From contig ONHN01000002.1 in assembly GCA_900317635.1 (NCBI GenBank), forward strand, positions 106,863-170,862: DNA of 64,000 nt, in the 5' to 3' direction. The stretch's first letter is position 1. Each line of letters starts with the position of its first letter. The DNA is from an uncultured Prevotellaceae bacterium. Its GTDB lineage: Bacteria > Bacteroidota > Bacteroidia > Bacteroidales > Bacteroidaceae. This document shows, in pieces, positions 26,194-35,148 of the stretch. The notes under the pieces are model-generated. The model was given only the letters and a program-made list of their open reading frames with translations. It was not told where the DNA came from and made no database searches. Made by a program: the position numbers and the translations under genes.

Positions 26194-27339
26194 TTATGCG
26201 TGGCGTGCGAGCCAACGGCGCACGGGAATATCGTAGCAGCGCAAGCTGAGCCAACCCAGCAGGAGGCAGGCAAAAGGCAGGGCCAGGGCTACGGGCCACA
26301 CGTTGGAGAGCGTTTCGATAGGAACGAGGCTGCCGCTAAAGCCAATGTGGGCGTAGAAGAGATACATCAGCGGATAGTGGACAGCATAGAGAGGATAGGA
26401 CACATCGCCTAAGAAGCGGACGATGCAACTCTCAGAAACAGACGTTTTAACGGCAATAAGCCAAACGATGGCGGGAAATAGGAAGACCACGCAACATGCA
26501 TCGTAGAGTCCGTTGGCCCAAGCAGGGAGTTCGCCGAAACATAGGGGGGCGATAGCCACCAACAAGAGGGCGGCAGAGGCACCGATAAACCATGCCGAAG
26601 AAGCACTTGAGGCAGCCTTGCTATGTCGGCGGACGGTGAGCAGGCGCGCTAAGAGCATGCCCACGCTGTAGGGGAAGAGCATGCGCACGAAGCCCGACCA
26701 CAAACCACCGTCAATCATCGACCAACCCACACCGAGGAACCCATCGCTGACGGCTATCCACGTGAGCCCCGCACCCGAAGCAATGCAAACAAGGGCGAGC
26801 CCGAGGGTGGGGAGGCGGCGCAACAGGAGGGCATAAAGTATGTTGCCAACGTATTCGAAGAAGAGCGACCAGTTGGGCCCGTTCAGCGGAAAGAGTTCGC
26901 CGTTGCCGCGCACGTCGGCACGCGCGCCTACGGGCAATGGCAGCATCAGCATATTCATCAGTAGGGCGAAGAGGACGAAGCTCGTGGCGACGTGTTGGCC
27001 GTCCCACTTCACGCTGCCTTGCAGCACGAAGCAGACGGCACCAATCATGGCACCCATCACCACCATCGGGTGCAAGCGTATGAGGCGGCGGCGAAAGAAA
27101 CTGCGCGTAGTGAGCGACCGTCCCCAGCGGTCGTCGTAGGCATAACCAATGACGAAGCCAGAAAGCACGAAGAAGAAGTCGACGGCCAAATAGCCGTGAG
27201 GCGCTGGCGACCACGAGAAACACTCGAACACGTGGTAAACGATGACGATGAGGGCGGCCACGCCGCGCAAACCGTCGAGCAAGGCATAGTGCGGCTTAGA
27301 GTCGGCAAAGACGGAGGCGGCGCGAGGGAGGGAAGACAT
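26194..27339 (-). CDS. Acyltransferase 3 family membrane protein
   Basis: This polytopic protein of 381 residues with about ten membrane helices belongs to the OafA/acyltransferase 3 family, which O-acetylates or otherwise acylates sugars of surface polymers. Key segments are 'LLDGLRGVAALIVIVYHVFECF' (catalytic-type His after the first helix) and 'DFFFVLSGFVIGYAYDDRW'. The substrate is not deducible. Neighbours are folate enzymes rather than polysaccharide genes, so context gives no help. Spacing to both neighbours is 18 bp. Confidence 0.85.
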   Translation of the reverse strand: MSSLPRAASVFADSKPHYALLDGLRGVAALIVIVYHVFECFSWSPAPHGYLAVDFFFVLSGFVIGYAYDDRWGRSLTTRSFFRRRLIRLHPMVVMGAMIGAVCFVLQGSVKWDGQHVATSFVLFALLMNMLMLPLPVGARADVRGNGELFPLNGPNWSLFFEYVGNILYALLLRRLPTLGLALVCIASGAGLTWIAVSDGFLGVGWSMIDGGLWSGFVRMLFPYSVGMLLARLLTVRRHSKAASSASSAWFIGASAALLLVAIAPLCFGELPAWANGLYDACCVVFLFPAIVWLIAVKTSVSESCIVRFLGDVSYPLYAVHYPLMYLFYAHIGFSGSLVPIETLSNVWPVALALPFACLLLGWLSLRCYDIPVRRWLARHA

Positions 27340-27357
27340 CTTTTCGGCTATAAGAAG

Positions 27358-28017
27358 TTAAACACCAAGACTGCGCATAAGGCGCTGAACGGGGGCGTCG
27401 GTGAGTTTCATGCACAGCCCCGTCAGTACGGCCAAGAGCAACGTGCCCTCACGAATGACGACATCGGTGCCGTTGCCAAAAGGTTGTCCGAAGAAAAGAA
27501 GGGCAAAAGCCATGGCGAGGACAACCAACATAATGTCCGACCACACCTTGATGGTGCTAAACGTCCAGCCTCCCGCTTCGGCAACAACGGCGATGGTCTT
27601 GTCGCCCGAGAGCATCCAGGCGCGTCCGTCAATTTCGATGCGCAGGCCTATGGCCGTGATAAGGATTGACAGCAGGCACCAAGCTATTTGCAGGCCGTAG
27701 CTGCCAGCAGGCAGTCTCTCGCAGAGGTAGATAGCCACGTCGCAGAAATAGCCAAACAGCAGGACGGCAGGGATTTGCATGAGGTCTTCAAGCCGAAAAC
27801 GGCGGCGCAGGATGGCAACCTGAATGAGGATAAGGCTAAAGTTTACAATCCAGGTGAAGATGCCAAAACTGATGTGAGGATATTGCAGCGACAAGACGGC
27901 GGGCGGGCAGGAAATGGGCGACGTGCCGAGGTTTGACTTCAGCGAAATAGCTACGCCAAGGGAAACGAGTGCCATGCCCACGGTGGCCACTACGTAGCGA
28001 CGAAAAATGTCTTTCAT
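27358..28017 (-). CDS. YczE/YitT-like membrane protein (DUF6198 type)
   Basis: The 219-residue integral membrane protein has about five helices. The first reads 'YVVATVGMALVSLGVAISLKSNLGTSPISCPPAVLS', a pattern shared by YczE/YitT-like proteins and DUF6198 members. No catalytic residues are apparent and the function is unknown. It lies between folE (41 bp) and the acyltransferase (18 bp) in the same transcription unit. Confidence 0.75.
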   Translation of the reverse strand: MKDIFRRYVVATVGMALVSLGVAISLKSNLGTSPISCPPAVLSLQYPHISFGIFTWIVNFSLILIQVAILRRRFRLEDLMQIPAVLLFGYFCDVAIYLCERLPAGSYGLQIAWCLLSILITAIGLRIEIDGRAWMLSGDKTIAVVAEAGGWTFSTIKVWSDIMLVVLAMAFALLFFGQPFGNGTDVVIREGTLLLAVLTGLCMKLTDAPVQRLMRSLGV

Positions 28018-28058
28018 GAAGTGCTATTTGGGGATTCGTTGATACGAAGATGGGGGGA

Positions 28059-28643
28059 TTAGCTGAGGGGATTGTTGCGTGCGATGAGTTCGAGGAACTC
28101 TTCGCGCGTCTTTGCCTGGTTGAAGGCACCGCTGAAGTCGGATGTCGTCGTGATAGACCCGCTCTTTTCTACGCCGCGCATCTGCATGCACATGTGCTGG
28201 GCTTCTACCACGACCATGACGCCCAGAGGATTGAGCGCTTGCTGTATGCACTCCTTAATTTGGAGCGTGAGGCGTTCCTGCACCTGCAAGCGGCGCGCGT
28301 AGATGTCAACAACGCGTGCTATCTTCGAGAGGCCCGTGATGTAGCCGTTGGGGATGTAGGCCACGTGGGCGCGACCGTAGAAGGGGAGCATGTGGTGCTC
28401 GCAGAGCGAGTAGAACTGAATGTCGCGCACGATGACCATGTGTTGATAGTCTTCGCGGAAGCGAGCCGAGTTGAGCACGGCGTGCGGGTCTTCGTTGTAG
28501 CCACGTGTCAGGTCGAGCATGGCGCGCGCTACGCGCAGTGGCGTTTTCTGCAACCCTTCGCGCTCGGCGTCCTCGCCCAAAAGAACCAGCTGCTGGCGCG
28601 TGAGGGCTTTCAGTTGTTCAATTCTTTGTTCGTCAGTTTGCAT
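28059..28643 (-). CDS. folE: GTP cyclohydrolase I
   Basis: FolE converts GTP to dihydroneopterin triphosphate, the first step of folate (and preQ1/queuosine) synthesis. It has 194 residues. Zinc and catalytic residues are visible in '[24 protein letters not shown]' (Cys, His, His) and '[14 protein letters not shown]' (His, Cys), with '[12 protein letters not shown]' between. It is placed 12 bp after a SPOR-domain gene. The same run holds thyA and folA, so much of one-carbon metabolism is co-located. queA, a queuosine gene, lies about 4 kb away. Confidence 0.97.
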   Translation of the reverse strand: MQTDEQRIEQLKALTRQQLVLLGEDAEREGLQKTPLRVARAMLDLTRGYNEDPHAVLNSARFREDYQHMVIVRDIQFYSLCEHHMLPFYGRAHVAYIPNGYITGLSKIARVVDIYARRLQVQERLTLQIKECIQQALNPLGVMVVVEAQHMCMQMRGVEKSGSITTTSDFSGAFNQAKTREEFLELIARNNPLS

Positions 28644-28655
28644 AAAGGTTTGTTT

Positions 28656-29252
28656 CTAACGTGCAATGAAAATGTTGGAACGCACGATGCGTGCCTCGAA
28701 GGTTAGTTTGCTGTTAGCCTTCTTGACGTAGCGTTGCGCGTCTTCGCGACGGCGGAAATCGCCAATGCGACATACCCAGTGGGGCGATACGAAGTGGACG
28801 TAGGCAGCCAGTTCGGGAAACGTCTCTTTACACTTTTTCTGCATTTTCTGTGCTTCGAGGCGGTCTTTGCGCTTATTGCCTCCCGTGAAGACCTGTACGC
28901 GATAGCCCTGTCCGTTGTAGCGCTGGCGCGGGGTGTAGGGACCGCGACGCCGTGGTAGGCGTCCTACCGCGTTGTTGCTGGGTGCCGTTTGCGTTTGCTG
29001 TCGGGCGGGGGCGGTGGTTGCTGGGCGCGGTTCGGTGGCCACGGGGTTGTTTTTCGTAGGTTTCGGGGCGGTAGGTTTGGGGGCTGCGGCGGACTGTGGG
29101 ACGGGTTTGGCAGGTTGGGTCGTATGCGACTGTTGCTGTTTCTTGCCGCCTACAATCTTTCCTATTTGTGCGTCTTGTTCAACGTGCACCTGCGCCAAGG
29201 CCGTGAAGCTGGCGAAGAGGGCGAAACTTAAGAGGATGATACCTTTTTTCAT
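28656..29252 (-). CDS. Exported SPOR-domain protein
   Basis: This 198-residue protein has a signal peptide ('MKKGIILLSFALFASFTALAQ'). A low-complexity Gln/Thr/Pro/Ala-rich linker follows (about 35-110), and then a C-terminal SPOR-like domain ('GYRVQVFTGGNKRKDRLEAQKMQ', 'HWVCRIGDFRRREDAQRYVKKAN'). SPOR domains bind peptidoglycan denuded of stem peptides, so it is probably periplasmic and cell-wall associated. It sits between tpiA (97 bp) and folE (12 bp), an arrangement I recall as conserved in Bacteroidales. Confidence 0.85.
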   Translation of the reverse strand: MKKGIILLSFALFASFTALAQVHVEQDAQIGKIVGGKKQQQSHTTQPAKPVPQSAAAPKPTAPKPTKNNPVATEPRPATTAPARQQTQTAPSNNAVGRLPRRRGPYTPRQRYNGQGYRVQVFTGGNKRKDRLEAQKMQKKCKETFPELAAYVHFVSPHWVCRIGDFRRREDAQRYVKKANSKLTFEARIVRSNIFIAR

Positions 29253-29349
29253 ACTAACGAAAACGCTTAACTCGTTGCGGGGGAGTATCCCTACGAGTCC
29301 TTTCGGTGTGGGACTCGTAGGGATAGCATGTGTAGGTGTGTGGGGGAGA

Positions 29350-30108
29350 TTACTTCCAAGCGTCGATGATGCCTTTGAAGTCGGGGGCTTTCAGCGAAGC
29401 ACCACCAATGAGGCCGCCGTCAACGTCGGGCTTAGCAAAGAGTTCGCGCGCGTTGGAGGGCTTGCAGCTACCGCCGTAGAGGATAGTCGTGTTCTCGGCA
29501 GCTTCGGCACCGAACTTCTCGGCGATGGTAGTACGGATGAAGGCGTGCATCTCTTCGGCCTGGTCGGCCGTAGCGGTCTTGCCCGTGCCAATAGCCCAAA
29601 CGGGTTCGTAGGCAAGAACGACGTTGGCAAACTGCTCGGCCGTGAGGTCGAAGAGCGAGCCTTCGAGTTGGGCCTTCACCACTTCGTTTTGCTTGCCAGC
29701 TTCGCGCTCTTCAAGCACTTCGCCAATGCAGAAGATAACCTTCAGGCCATTCTCGAGGGCGAGGTTCACCTTCTCTTTCAAGATTTCGGGCGTTTCGCCG
29801 TAGTAGGCGCGGCGCTCGCTATGACCCAGGATGACGTATTCGGCACCCGTGCTCTTCACCATTTCGGCACTGACTTCGCCCGTGTAGGCACCGCTGGCCT
29901 TGTTGGCACAATTTTCGGCACCAAGACCAATGACGCTGTGGTCAATCACGCCGCTGACGGTGGCCAGGTGGATGAACGGCGTGCAGATAACAACGCCGCA
30001 GTTGGGGCGGTCGGCGGTGAGCACTTCGTTGAGTTCTTTGGCGAGGGCAACACCCTCTTGCAGGTTCTTGTTCATTTTCCAGTTGCCTGCAACGATTTTC
30101 TTTCTCAT
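29350..30108 (-). CDS. tpiA: Triosephosphate isomerase
   Basis: TPI interconverts dihydroxyacetone phosphate and glyceraldehyde 3-phosphate in glycolysis. From the ATG at 30108 it encodes 252 residues, the family length, starting '[15 protein letters not shown]' (active-site Asn and Lys). The catalytic His is in '[14 protein letters not shown]', the catalytic Glu in '[16 protein letters not shown]', and the phosphate loop reads '[12 protein letters not shown]'. An A-rich stretch (AAACAAACAACAAAGT) before the ATG looks like a normal leader. The upstream DoxX-family gene has no stop codon and runs in frame into this gene, so TPI may also be made as a fusion. Confidence 0.96.
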   Translation of the reverse strand: MRKKIVAGNWKMNKNLQEGVALAKELNEVLTADRPNCGVVICTPFIHLATVSGVIDHSVIGLGAENCANKASGAYTGEVSAEMVKSTGAEYVILGHSERRAYYGETPEILKEKVNLALENGLKVIFCIGEVLEEREAGKQNEVVKAQLEGSLFDLTAEQFANVVLAYEPVWAIGTGKTATADQAEEMHAFIRTTIAEKFGAEAAENTTILYGGSCKPSNARELFAKPDVDGGLIGGASLKAPDFKGIIDAWK

Positions 30109-31329
30109 ACTTTGTTGTTTGTTTAATGTGGTTTTATGTGTTTGTATCTTTAGTTTGATTTTTCGCCTGATGTGCCAATGTTTAAGGAAGCGCGAACCAA
30201 CGTAGAGGTTGTCGAGCAGGAGCCAGATGATGAGTGGCAGGAGGTAGAGCGTGGCCAAGTGCTTGATAGCATCCCAGCGCGTTTGCTCCTTTTGCTGTTT
30301 CTCAGCAGCCGCGATGTCCGTTTCGGTCTCAGGCAGGTTGTTGCAACTCCATTTTGCCACCACCTTACCATCGTGCAGCATGACGAGCCCAGGATTGGAG
30401 CGTGCTAAGGCGCGCAATTGGCTTTCGTCGGCAACGAGGACGGGGTAGGTAGCCCCCGTGCGGTCGTTCCATTGGCTAAAGTCCTGACCCTCGGCGGTGA
30501 GGGCGTAGAACTGCCAGTGGCGGTCGGCGCAAAGGTCGTGGAGGTCGTTCAGGCGGTCGTTGTTTCCGTCGTCGGCACGCGGTATGTCGGGCAAGGTCAG
30601 CAGGAACGTGCGGCCCGTGTCGGTAGCCAGCGCCAGCGTGGCGTCTTCGCCTTCAGCGGTCAGTGCGTAGAACGATGCCACTTGCTCGTCCTGCCCCGTT
30701 TCCAACGCTTTGCGCAGATCCGTACCAACGCTGAAAGGGGCAAAATCGGCGCGCGGCAGGTAGTGGTATGTCCATAGCGTCAGACCGCAAACGAACAAGA
30801 AGCTCCAAATGGAGGCACCCCACTGGTTCTTTTCAGAAATAAGGCGCCGAATGTCGCGACTGCGGAAGCATAGGTAGAGGCTGCAAAGCAACAGCACAAC
30901 GTTTTTCGCCAATGTCTGCCCGTTGCTGAGCGTTAGTATGGCACCAAAACATCCGCAGTCCGCCACAGGACTATATATATATATGTATGTCGTCAGCAGC
31001 GTGAGTGCTAACGTCAGCAGCAGCGTGAAGCGCGTAGCGAAGTATCGGCGAATTCCCAGCAGGAGGTAGATGCCGAGGAGGAATTCAAGGATAGCCAAAA
31101 GGCCCGTAGCCGTTCGAACGGGCAAGGCATCGGGACTGACGTGCCAACCCCACGCGGCGGCGTAGGCTTGTAGCTTCAGGCACATGCCCTGCGGGTCGAG
31201 CGCCTTAGAGAAGCCAGAAACGATGAACGTGCCACCGACAAGGAGCACGCACAGACGCACCAGCACAAAACGCCCCCATCGGCGGAGCGGCGAGAGTCTT
31301 TCGACCTTGGCAAGCTGCTGAGTTTCCAC
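29350..31329 (-). CDS. DoxX/thioredoxin-like membrane protein (BT_3928-like), open in frame through tpiA
   Basis: The frame opens with a GTG at 31329, 14 bp after the DUF1599 stop, and encodes 407 residues before the tpiA start. The parts are a DoxX-like four-helix membrane domain (about 15-180) with 'CGCFG', a thioredoxin-like periplasmic domain (about 200-350), and a final membrane helix with a basic tail '[14 protein letters not shown]'. Bacteroidales carry this protein between DUF1599 and tpiA (recalled as the BT_3928 family), normally as a separate gene. Here no stop codon separates it from tpiA, so the frame encodes a 659-residue membrane-anchored DoxX-TPI fusion ending at the TPI stop. 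No frameshift is needed. Whether the fusion is made, or is a sequence error, is unknown. Confidence 0.75.
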   Translation of the reverse strand: METQQLAKVERLSPLRRWGRFVLVRLCVLLVGGTFIVSGFSKALDPQGMCLKLQAYAAAWGWHVSPDALPVRTATGLLAILEFLLGIYLLLGIRRYFATRFTLLLTLALTLLTTYIYIYSPVADCGCFGAILTLSNGQTLAKNVVLLLCSLYLCFRSRDIRRLISEKNQWGASIWSFLFVCGLTLWTYHYLPRADFAPFSVGTDLRKALETGQDEQVASFYALTAEGEDATLALATDTGRTFLLTLPDIPRADDGNNDRLNDLHDLCADRHWQFYALTAEGQDFSQWNDRTGATYPVLVADESQLRALARSNPGLVMLHDGKVVAKWSCNNLPETETDIAAAEKQQKEQTRWDAIKHLATLYLLPLIIWLLLDNLYVGSRFLKHWHIRRKIKLKIQTHKTTLNKQQSMRKKIVAGNWKMNKNLQEGVALAKELNEVLTADRPNCGVVICTPFIHLATVSGVIDHSVIGLGAENCANKASGAYTGEVSAEMVKSTGAEYVILGHSERRAYYGETPEILKEKVNLALENGLKVIFCIGEVLEEREAGKQNEVVKAQLEGSLFDLTAEQFANVVLAYEPVWAIGTGKTATADQAEEMHAFIRTTIAEKFGAEAAENTTILYGGSCKPSNARELFAKPDVDGGLIGGASLKAPDFKGIIDAWK

Positions 31330-31343
31330 GTCGGCTGGATAGT

Positions 31344-31898
31344 TTACGAAGCCTTGGCAACGCCCAGTTTGATGAGGGCGAAGACGGCATAGTTGAGCAT
31401 GTCTTGGTAGTTGGCCGCAACGCCTTCGCTTACTTGCGTGTGGCCGTCGTGGTCCTCTATCTGCTTGGTGCGAAATATCTTTTGCAGGATGATGTCCGTA
31501 AAGCTCGACACGCGCATCTCGCGCCATGCTTCACCATAATCATGGTTTTTGCGAAGCATGAGTTGCAGGCTCTCTTCGGCATGGCGGTCGTAGTGGGATA
31601 ACGCCACGTCGTTGGACAGATCGGCTGTCATTGCAGCACCAAGCTCCGTCTGTATCAGACCCACGAGGGCGTAGTTGACGATGGCGATGAAGCAGTCGGT
31701 TTGGTCTTCATCGACGAGGGCCTTGCCGCAGGTTTGCAACGTTCGGGCGCGCGCCGCTTTTATGTACAATTGGTCGGTCAGCGAGGCTGGGCGCAGAATG
31801 CGCCACGAAGTGCCGTAATCTTTCAGCTTACTGGCAAAGAGCGCACGACAAACAGCCACGGCCTGGCGAAACTCTTTTTCCGTATTAGGATTTTGCAT
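31344..31898 (-). CDS. DUF1599-family protein
   Basis: From the ATG at 31898 ('[29 protein letters not shown]') it encodes 184 residues. Two similar halves repeat the pattern '[25 protein letters not shown]' and '[25 protein letters not shown]', the internal duplication I associate with DUF1599 (nucleotide modification-associated domain). The molecular role is not established. It is the first gene of the long minus-strand unit containing DoxX, tpiA, SPOR and folE. A -7 box lies about 62 bp upstream. The frame extends to 31952 but across that promoter. Confidence 0.85.
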   Translation of the reverse strand: MQNPNTEKEFRQAVAVCRALFASKLKDYGTSWRILRPASLTDQLYIKAARARTLQTCGKALVDEDQTDCFIAIVNYALVGLIQTELGAAMTADLSNDVALSHYDRHAEESLQLMLRKNHDYGEAWREMRVSSFTDIILQKIFRTKQIEDHDGHTQVSEGVAANYQDMLNYAVFALIKLGVAKAS

Positions 31899-31959
31899 AG
31901 TGAGTGTTTCCAAAAAGGGTAGGGTGAGTGCTCTATTGCTTAGAGCCCACACTTGGCTG

Positions 31960-31967
31960 CAAATATA
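31960..31967 (-). promoter_or_regulatory. Probable promoter (-7 box) of the DUF1599-tpiA-folE unit
   Basis: The minus strand reads TATATTTG followed by CAG, an exact TAnnTTTG match. The -33 region is AT-rich without a clear TTTG. It supports the start at 31898. Confidence 0.65.
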
Positions 31968-32146
31968 AAACTTTTATTTTGAACGGACAGCCCTTTTTGC
32001 TGCAAAAATGCGCGCCGCCGTGTTTTGCGCCAGCAAGAGAAAAGCATCGCTATAGTCTTTAGACGCTATTATGGCCTAATATAGGTAAGGAGCTCAGACC
32101 TTTTCGACGATTTTCGGCGCATCGCACAAAAAAGTCGTAAATAAAT

Positions 32147-32177
32147 TTTGTGTGACAAAACTAAAGCACTATCTTTG
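32147..32177 (+). promoter_or_regulatory. Promoter of tRNA-Lys
   Basis: TTTG (32147-32150), a 19 bp spacer and TATCTTTG (32170-32177) match the Bacteroidota consensus fully. The tRNA begins 25 bp downstream. Confidence 0.85.
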
Positions 32178-32201
32178 CACCCGCTTAACGGCACTTAGGT
32201 T

Positions 32202-32277
32202 GACTCGATAGCTCAGTTGGTAGAGCACAACACTTTTAATGTTGGGGTCCTGGGTTCGAGCCCCAGTCGGGTTACCA
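32202..32277 (+). tRNA. tRNA-Lys (TTT)
   Basis: A 76 nt cloverleaf. The acceptor stem GACTCGA pairs with TCGGGTT (with wobble pairs). The anticodon stem is CAACA/TGTTG and the loop CTTTTAA gives anticodon TTT. The T arm contains GGTTCGAGCC, and the 3' CCA is encoded (32275-32277). It is a single gene with its own promoter and terminator. Confidence 0.97.
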
Positions 32278-32285
32278 CGTTGAAT

Positions 32286-32333
32286 AAAGCCTGCATCATT
32301 CAAGCGATTGCTTAAGGGATGCAGGCTTTTTCT
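32286..32333. terminator. Terminator between tRNA-Lys and queA
   Basis: AAAGCCTGCATC (32286-32297) pairs with GATGCAGGCTTT (32318-32329), with an inner AAGC/GCTT, followed by TTCTT. It lies between the plus-strand tRNA and the end of minus-strand queA and can serve both. Confidence 0.85.
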
Positions 32334-32343
32334 TATGTTGACC

Positions 32344-33597
32344 TTATTTCGTGCTTTGCGGAAGGAGCAGGGAGGAGTCGCCGTAGCTGAGGAACCGGTA
32401 GCCGCTCTCGAGGGCGTGGCGATAAATGCGCCGCCAATCTTCGCCCACGAAGGCACTCACGAGGAGGAGCAACGTGCTGTGGGGCTGGTGGAAGTTCGTT
32501 ACCATACGGCGCACAAGGCGGAAGCGGAAGCCAGGGCAAATGATGATGCGCGTATTGGCGGTGAGGGCTGGCAGGTGGCGGGCATCAAGATAATCGACTA
32601 TCGCTTGCAAACTTTCGCGTGTTGTGGGTAGGAGGCTGTTGGCAACTTCGTAGGGCGTCCACTGGCCTACTTGTATCTCGTCGGGACTGATTTGTGGGTT
32701 TTCTTTAACGATAAGTCCTGCGTAATAGAGGCTCTCGAGGGTACGCACACTGGTGGTGCCAACGGCCGTAACGCCTTGTGTCTCGTTTTCGAGTAGCTGA
32801 CAAATCACTTCACGACTGACGCTCAACCATTCGGCATGCATTTCGTGGCCTTCCATCTGTTCGGACTTCACGGGGCGAAACGTACCAGCTCCAACGTGCA
32901 GGGTGACACTGAGGCGCTTGATTCTGCTCGTATCGAGGGCTTCCAAAACTCGCGGTGTGAAGTGCAGACCAGCTGTTGGTGCAGCCACGCTCCCTTTCAC
33001 ACGGCTATATACGGTTTGGTAGGTTTTCAGGTCGCTCTGCTCCGTTGCGCGGTTGAGGTAAGGAGGAATAGGCAGTTCGCCTACCGCTTCAAGGATTTCC
33101 GCGAACGTCAGCGCATGATCGTCCCAACGCAATGTGACGGCATGTCCGCTGCCAACGGCTTCGCCCCGCTCTGCGGTGAGATGAACGGTGTGGCCTGCCA
33201 CGTCAATGTCTCTTGACAGGAGGCCTTCGCGCCAACGCTTCAAGTTGCCAACAAGGCAGGTCCACGTCACTTCGCCTTTGGCTGCAAACGAGAGTTGGTA
33301 GTCGGTAGGTCGTAGCGGCTCGAGGCAAAACACTTCAATGAGTGCTCCCGTTTGTTTACGAAAATGCAGGCGGGCATAGATGACGCGGGTGTCGTTGAAC
33401 ACCATCAGGCTGTCAGCTGGAAGGAGGGAGGGCAGGTCGCAGAAAGTCCTGTCGGCGATGTGGCCAGCATCGTAGTGCAAAAGGCGCGAGGCATCGCGTT
33501 CGGCCATGGGGTATTTAGCAATGCGCTCATCGGGCAGGGGATAGTCGAAGTCTTCAATGCGCAAGGTGCGAGGGTCGGAAGGGGGGAACATTGACAT
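32344..33597 (-). CDS. queA: S-adenosylmethionine:tRNA ribosyltransferase-isomerase
   Basis: QueA transfers and isomerises the ribosyl moiety of SAM to preQ1 in tRNA, the penultimate step of queuosine synthesis. Its 417 residues include the hallmark segments 'FDYPLPDERIAKYPMAERDASRLL', 'MVFNDTRVIYARL', 'AAPTAGLHFTPRVL', 'LHVGAGTFRPVKSE' and the C-terminal 'TNFHQPHSTLLLLVSAFVG'. It is longer than the E. coli enzyme (about 356), as in other Bacteroidota. It appears monocistronic, with a terminator on each side. Confidence 0.96.
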   Translation of the reverse strand: MSMFPPSDPRTLRIEDFDYPLPDERIAKYPMAERDASRLLHYDAGHIADRTFCDLPSLLPADSLMVFNDTRVIYARLHFRKQTGALIEVFCLEPLRPTDYQLSFAAKGEVTWTCLVGNLKRWREGLLSRDIDVAGHTVHLTAERGEAVGSGHAVTLRWDDHALTFAEILEAVGELPIPPYLNRATEQSDLKTYQTVYSRVKGSVAAPTAGLHFTPRVLEALDTSRIKRLSVTLHVGAGTFRPVKSEQMEGHEMHAEWLSVSREVICQLLENETQGVTAVGTTSVRTLESLYYAGLIVKENPQISPDEIQVGQWTPYEVANSLLPTTRESLQAIVDYLDARHLPALTANTRIIICPGFRFRLVRRMVTNFHQPHSTLLLLVSAFVGEDWRRIYRHALESGYRFLSYGDSSLLLPQSTK

Positions 33598-33673
33598 TAA
33601 ACGTTAAACAAGAAACAATAAACTTTACATTGCTTCATGAGCGTAACCTATAGGCTTGAAATACTTCAAAAGA

Positions 33674-33718
33674 AGCCCACCTTCATCCCTTTTGGAGGGA
33701 AGGGGGTGGGCTCTTTTA
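33674..33718 (-). terminator. Terminator downstream of asnS
   Basis: AGCCCACC (33674-33681) and GGTGGGCT (33705-33712) enclose an inner TCCC...GGGA hairpin. On the minus strand the stem is followed by TCTTTTG. It begins about 10 bp past the asnS stop. Confidence 0.8.
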
Positions 33719-33723
33719 TGGCT

Positions 33724-35118
33724 TTAGAATTCAGCTGTCTTAGGTGTGCGGGGGAAGGGGATGACATCGCGAATGTTCTGCATACCCGTCACGAAGAGTA
33801 TCAGGCGTTCGAAGCCGAGGCCGAAACCTCCGTGGGGGCATGAACCGAAGCGACGCGTGTCGAGATACCACCACATATCTTTCATAGGAATGTCGCGCTC
33901 CTTGATTTGCTCCATCAGCTTGTCATAATCTTCTTCGCGGACACTGCCGCCAATGATTTCGCCAATTTGGGGGAAGAGCACGTCGGTGCCTTGCACGGTC
34001 TTGCCGTCGGCATTCATCTTCATGTAGAAGGCCTTAATCTCTTTAGGATAGCCGCTCATGATGACGGGCTTGTTGAAGTGGCGCTCAACGAGGTAACGCT
34101 CGTGCTCGCTGGCAAGGTCCATACCCCAACTGACGGGGAATTCAAACTTCTCGCCTTTAGCAACAGCCTCTTCAAGGATGCGAATACCTTCGGTGTAGTC
34201 GAGGCGCACAAACTCTGTGTCGCAAACGCTGCGCAGTCGTTCTATAAGCGACTTATCAATCATCTTGTTGAGGAACTCGAGGTCGTCCTGGCAATGGTCT
34301 AAAGCCCAACGCACGCAATACTTGATGAAGTCTTCTTCGATGTCTTCAAGTTCTTCAAGGTCGATGAAAGCCACTTCGGGTTCTATCATCCAAAACTCGG
34401 CAAGGTGGCGCGGCGTGTTGCTGTTTTCGGCACGGAACGTGGGACCGAACGTATAGATGGCCCCAAGAGCCGTTGCCCCCAGTTCGCCTTCAAGCTGACC
34501 ACTGACGGTGAGGCTGGTTTGCTTGCCAAAGAAATCGTCGCTGTAATCAATCTTACCATCAGCGTTTTTCTTCAGGTCGTAGAGGTTCTTGGTTGTCACT
34601 TGGAACATCTGCCCGGCACCTTCGCAGTCGCTGGCGGTGATGAGAGGTGTGTGGAAATAGTAGTAGCCATGCTTGTGGAAGTAGGTATGGATGGCGTAGG
34701 CCATTTGGTGTCGTATGCGCATAATGGCTCCGAAGGTGTTGGTGCGCAGGCGCAGGTGGCCATGCTGGCGCATATATTCGAAGCTCTGTCCTTTCTTCTG
34801 CATCGGATAGTCTGCGCCACACGTTCCCAGCACTTCTATCTCCGTGGCTTGTATTTCACTGGCTTGACCGGCACCCTGACTTTCAACGAGCGTACCCGTC
34901 ACGCGCAGGCAGGCACCCGTTGTCACTTGTTTCAGCAGTTCTTCGTCAAAGCGTTCAACGTCGGCCACGATTTGCACGTTCTTGATGGTCGATCCGTCGT
35001 TCAGGGCAATGAAGTTTACGGCTTTGCTGCCTCGGCGCGTGCGTACCCAGCCACAGACGGTGACTTGCGTGCCGTAGTCGGTGCGCTGAAGCAGTTCTAT
35101 TATCTTTGTTCGTTTCAT
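33724..35118 (-). CDS. asnS: Asparaginyl-tRNA synthetase
   Basis: A class IIb synthetase charging tRNA-Asn. The 464 residues comprise an N-terminal OB-fold anticodon-binding domain (about 1-110, '[25 protein letters not shown]') and the catalytic core. Motif 2 reads '[24 protein letters not shown]' and motif 3 '[27 protein letters not shown]'. It is flanked by its terminator on one side and, 30 bp upstream, by the pseudouridine synthase gene on the same strand, so the two may share a transcript. Confidence 0.97.
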   Translation of the reverse strand: MKRTKIIELLQRTDYGTQVTVCGWVRTRRGSKAVNFIALNDGSTIKNVQIVADVERFDEELLKQVTTGACLRVTGTLVESQGAGQASEIQATEIEVLGTCGADYPMQKKGQSFEYMRQHGHLRLRTNTFGAIMRIRHQMAYAIHTYFHKHGYYYFHTPLITASDCEGAGQMFQVTTKNLYDLKKNADGKIDYSDDFFGKQTSLTVSGQLEGELGATALGAIYTFGPTFRAENSNTPRHLAEFWMIEPEVAFIDLEELEDIEEDFIKYCVRWALDHCQDDLEFLNKMIDKSLIERLRSVCDTEFVRLDYTEGIRILEEAVAKGEKFEFPVSWGMDLASEHERYLVERHFNKPVIMSGYPKEIKAFYMKMNADGKTVQGTDVLFPQIGEIIGGSVREEDYDKLMEQIKERDIPMKDMWWYLDTRRFGSCPHGGFGLGFERLILFVTGMQNIRDVIPFPRTPKTAEF

Positions 35119-35148
35119 TCTATGATTGTTGTATGTGTTGTTAAGGGG

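Noticed and set aside
28644-28655. Riboswitch upstream of folE or queA (tetrahydrofolate or preQ1)
   Set aside because: The folE gap is only 12 bp, and no preQ1 or THF fold could be drawn near queA.
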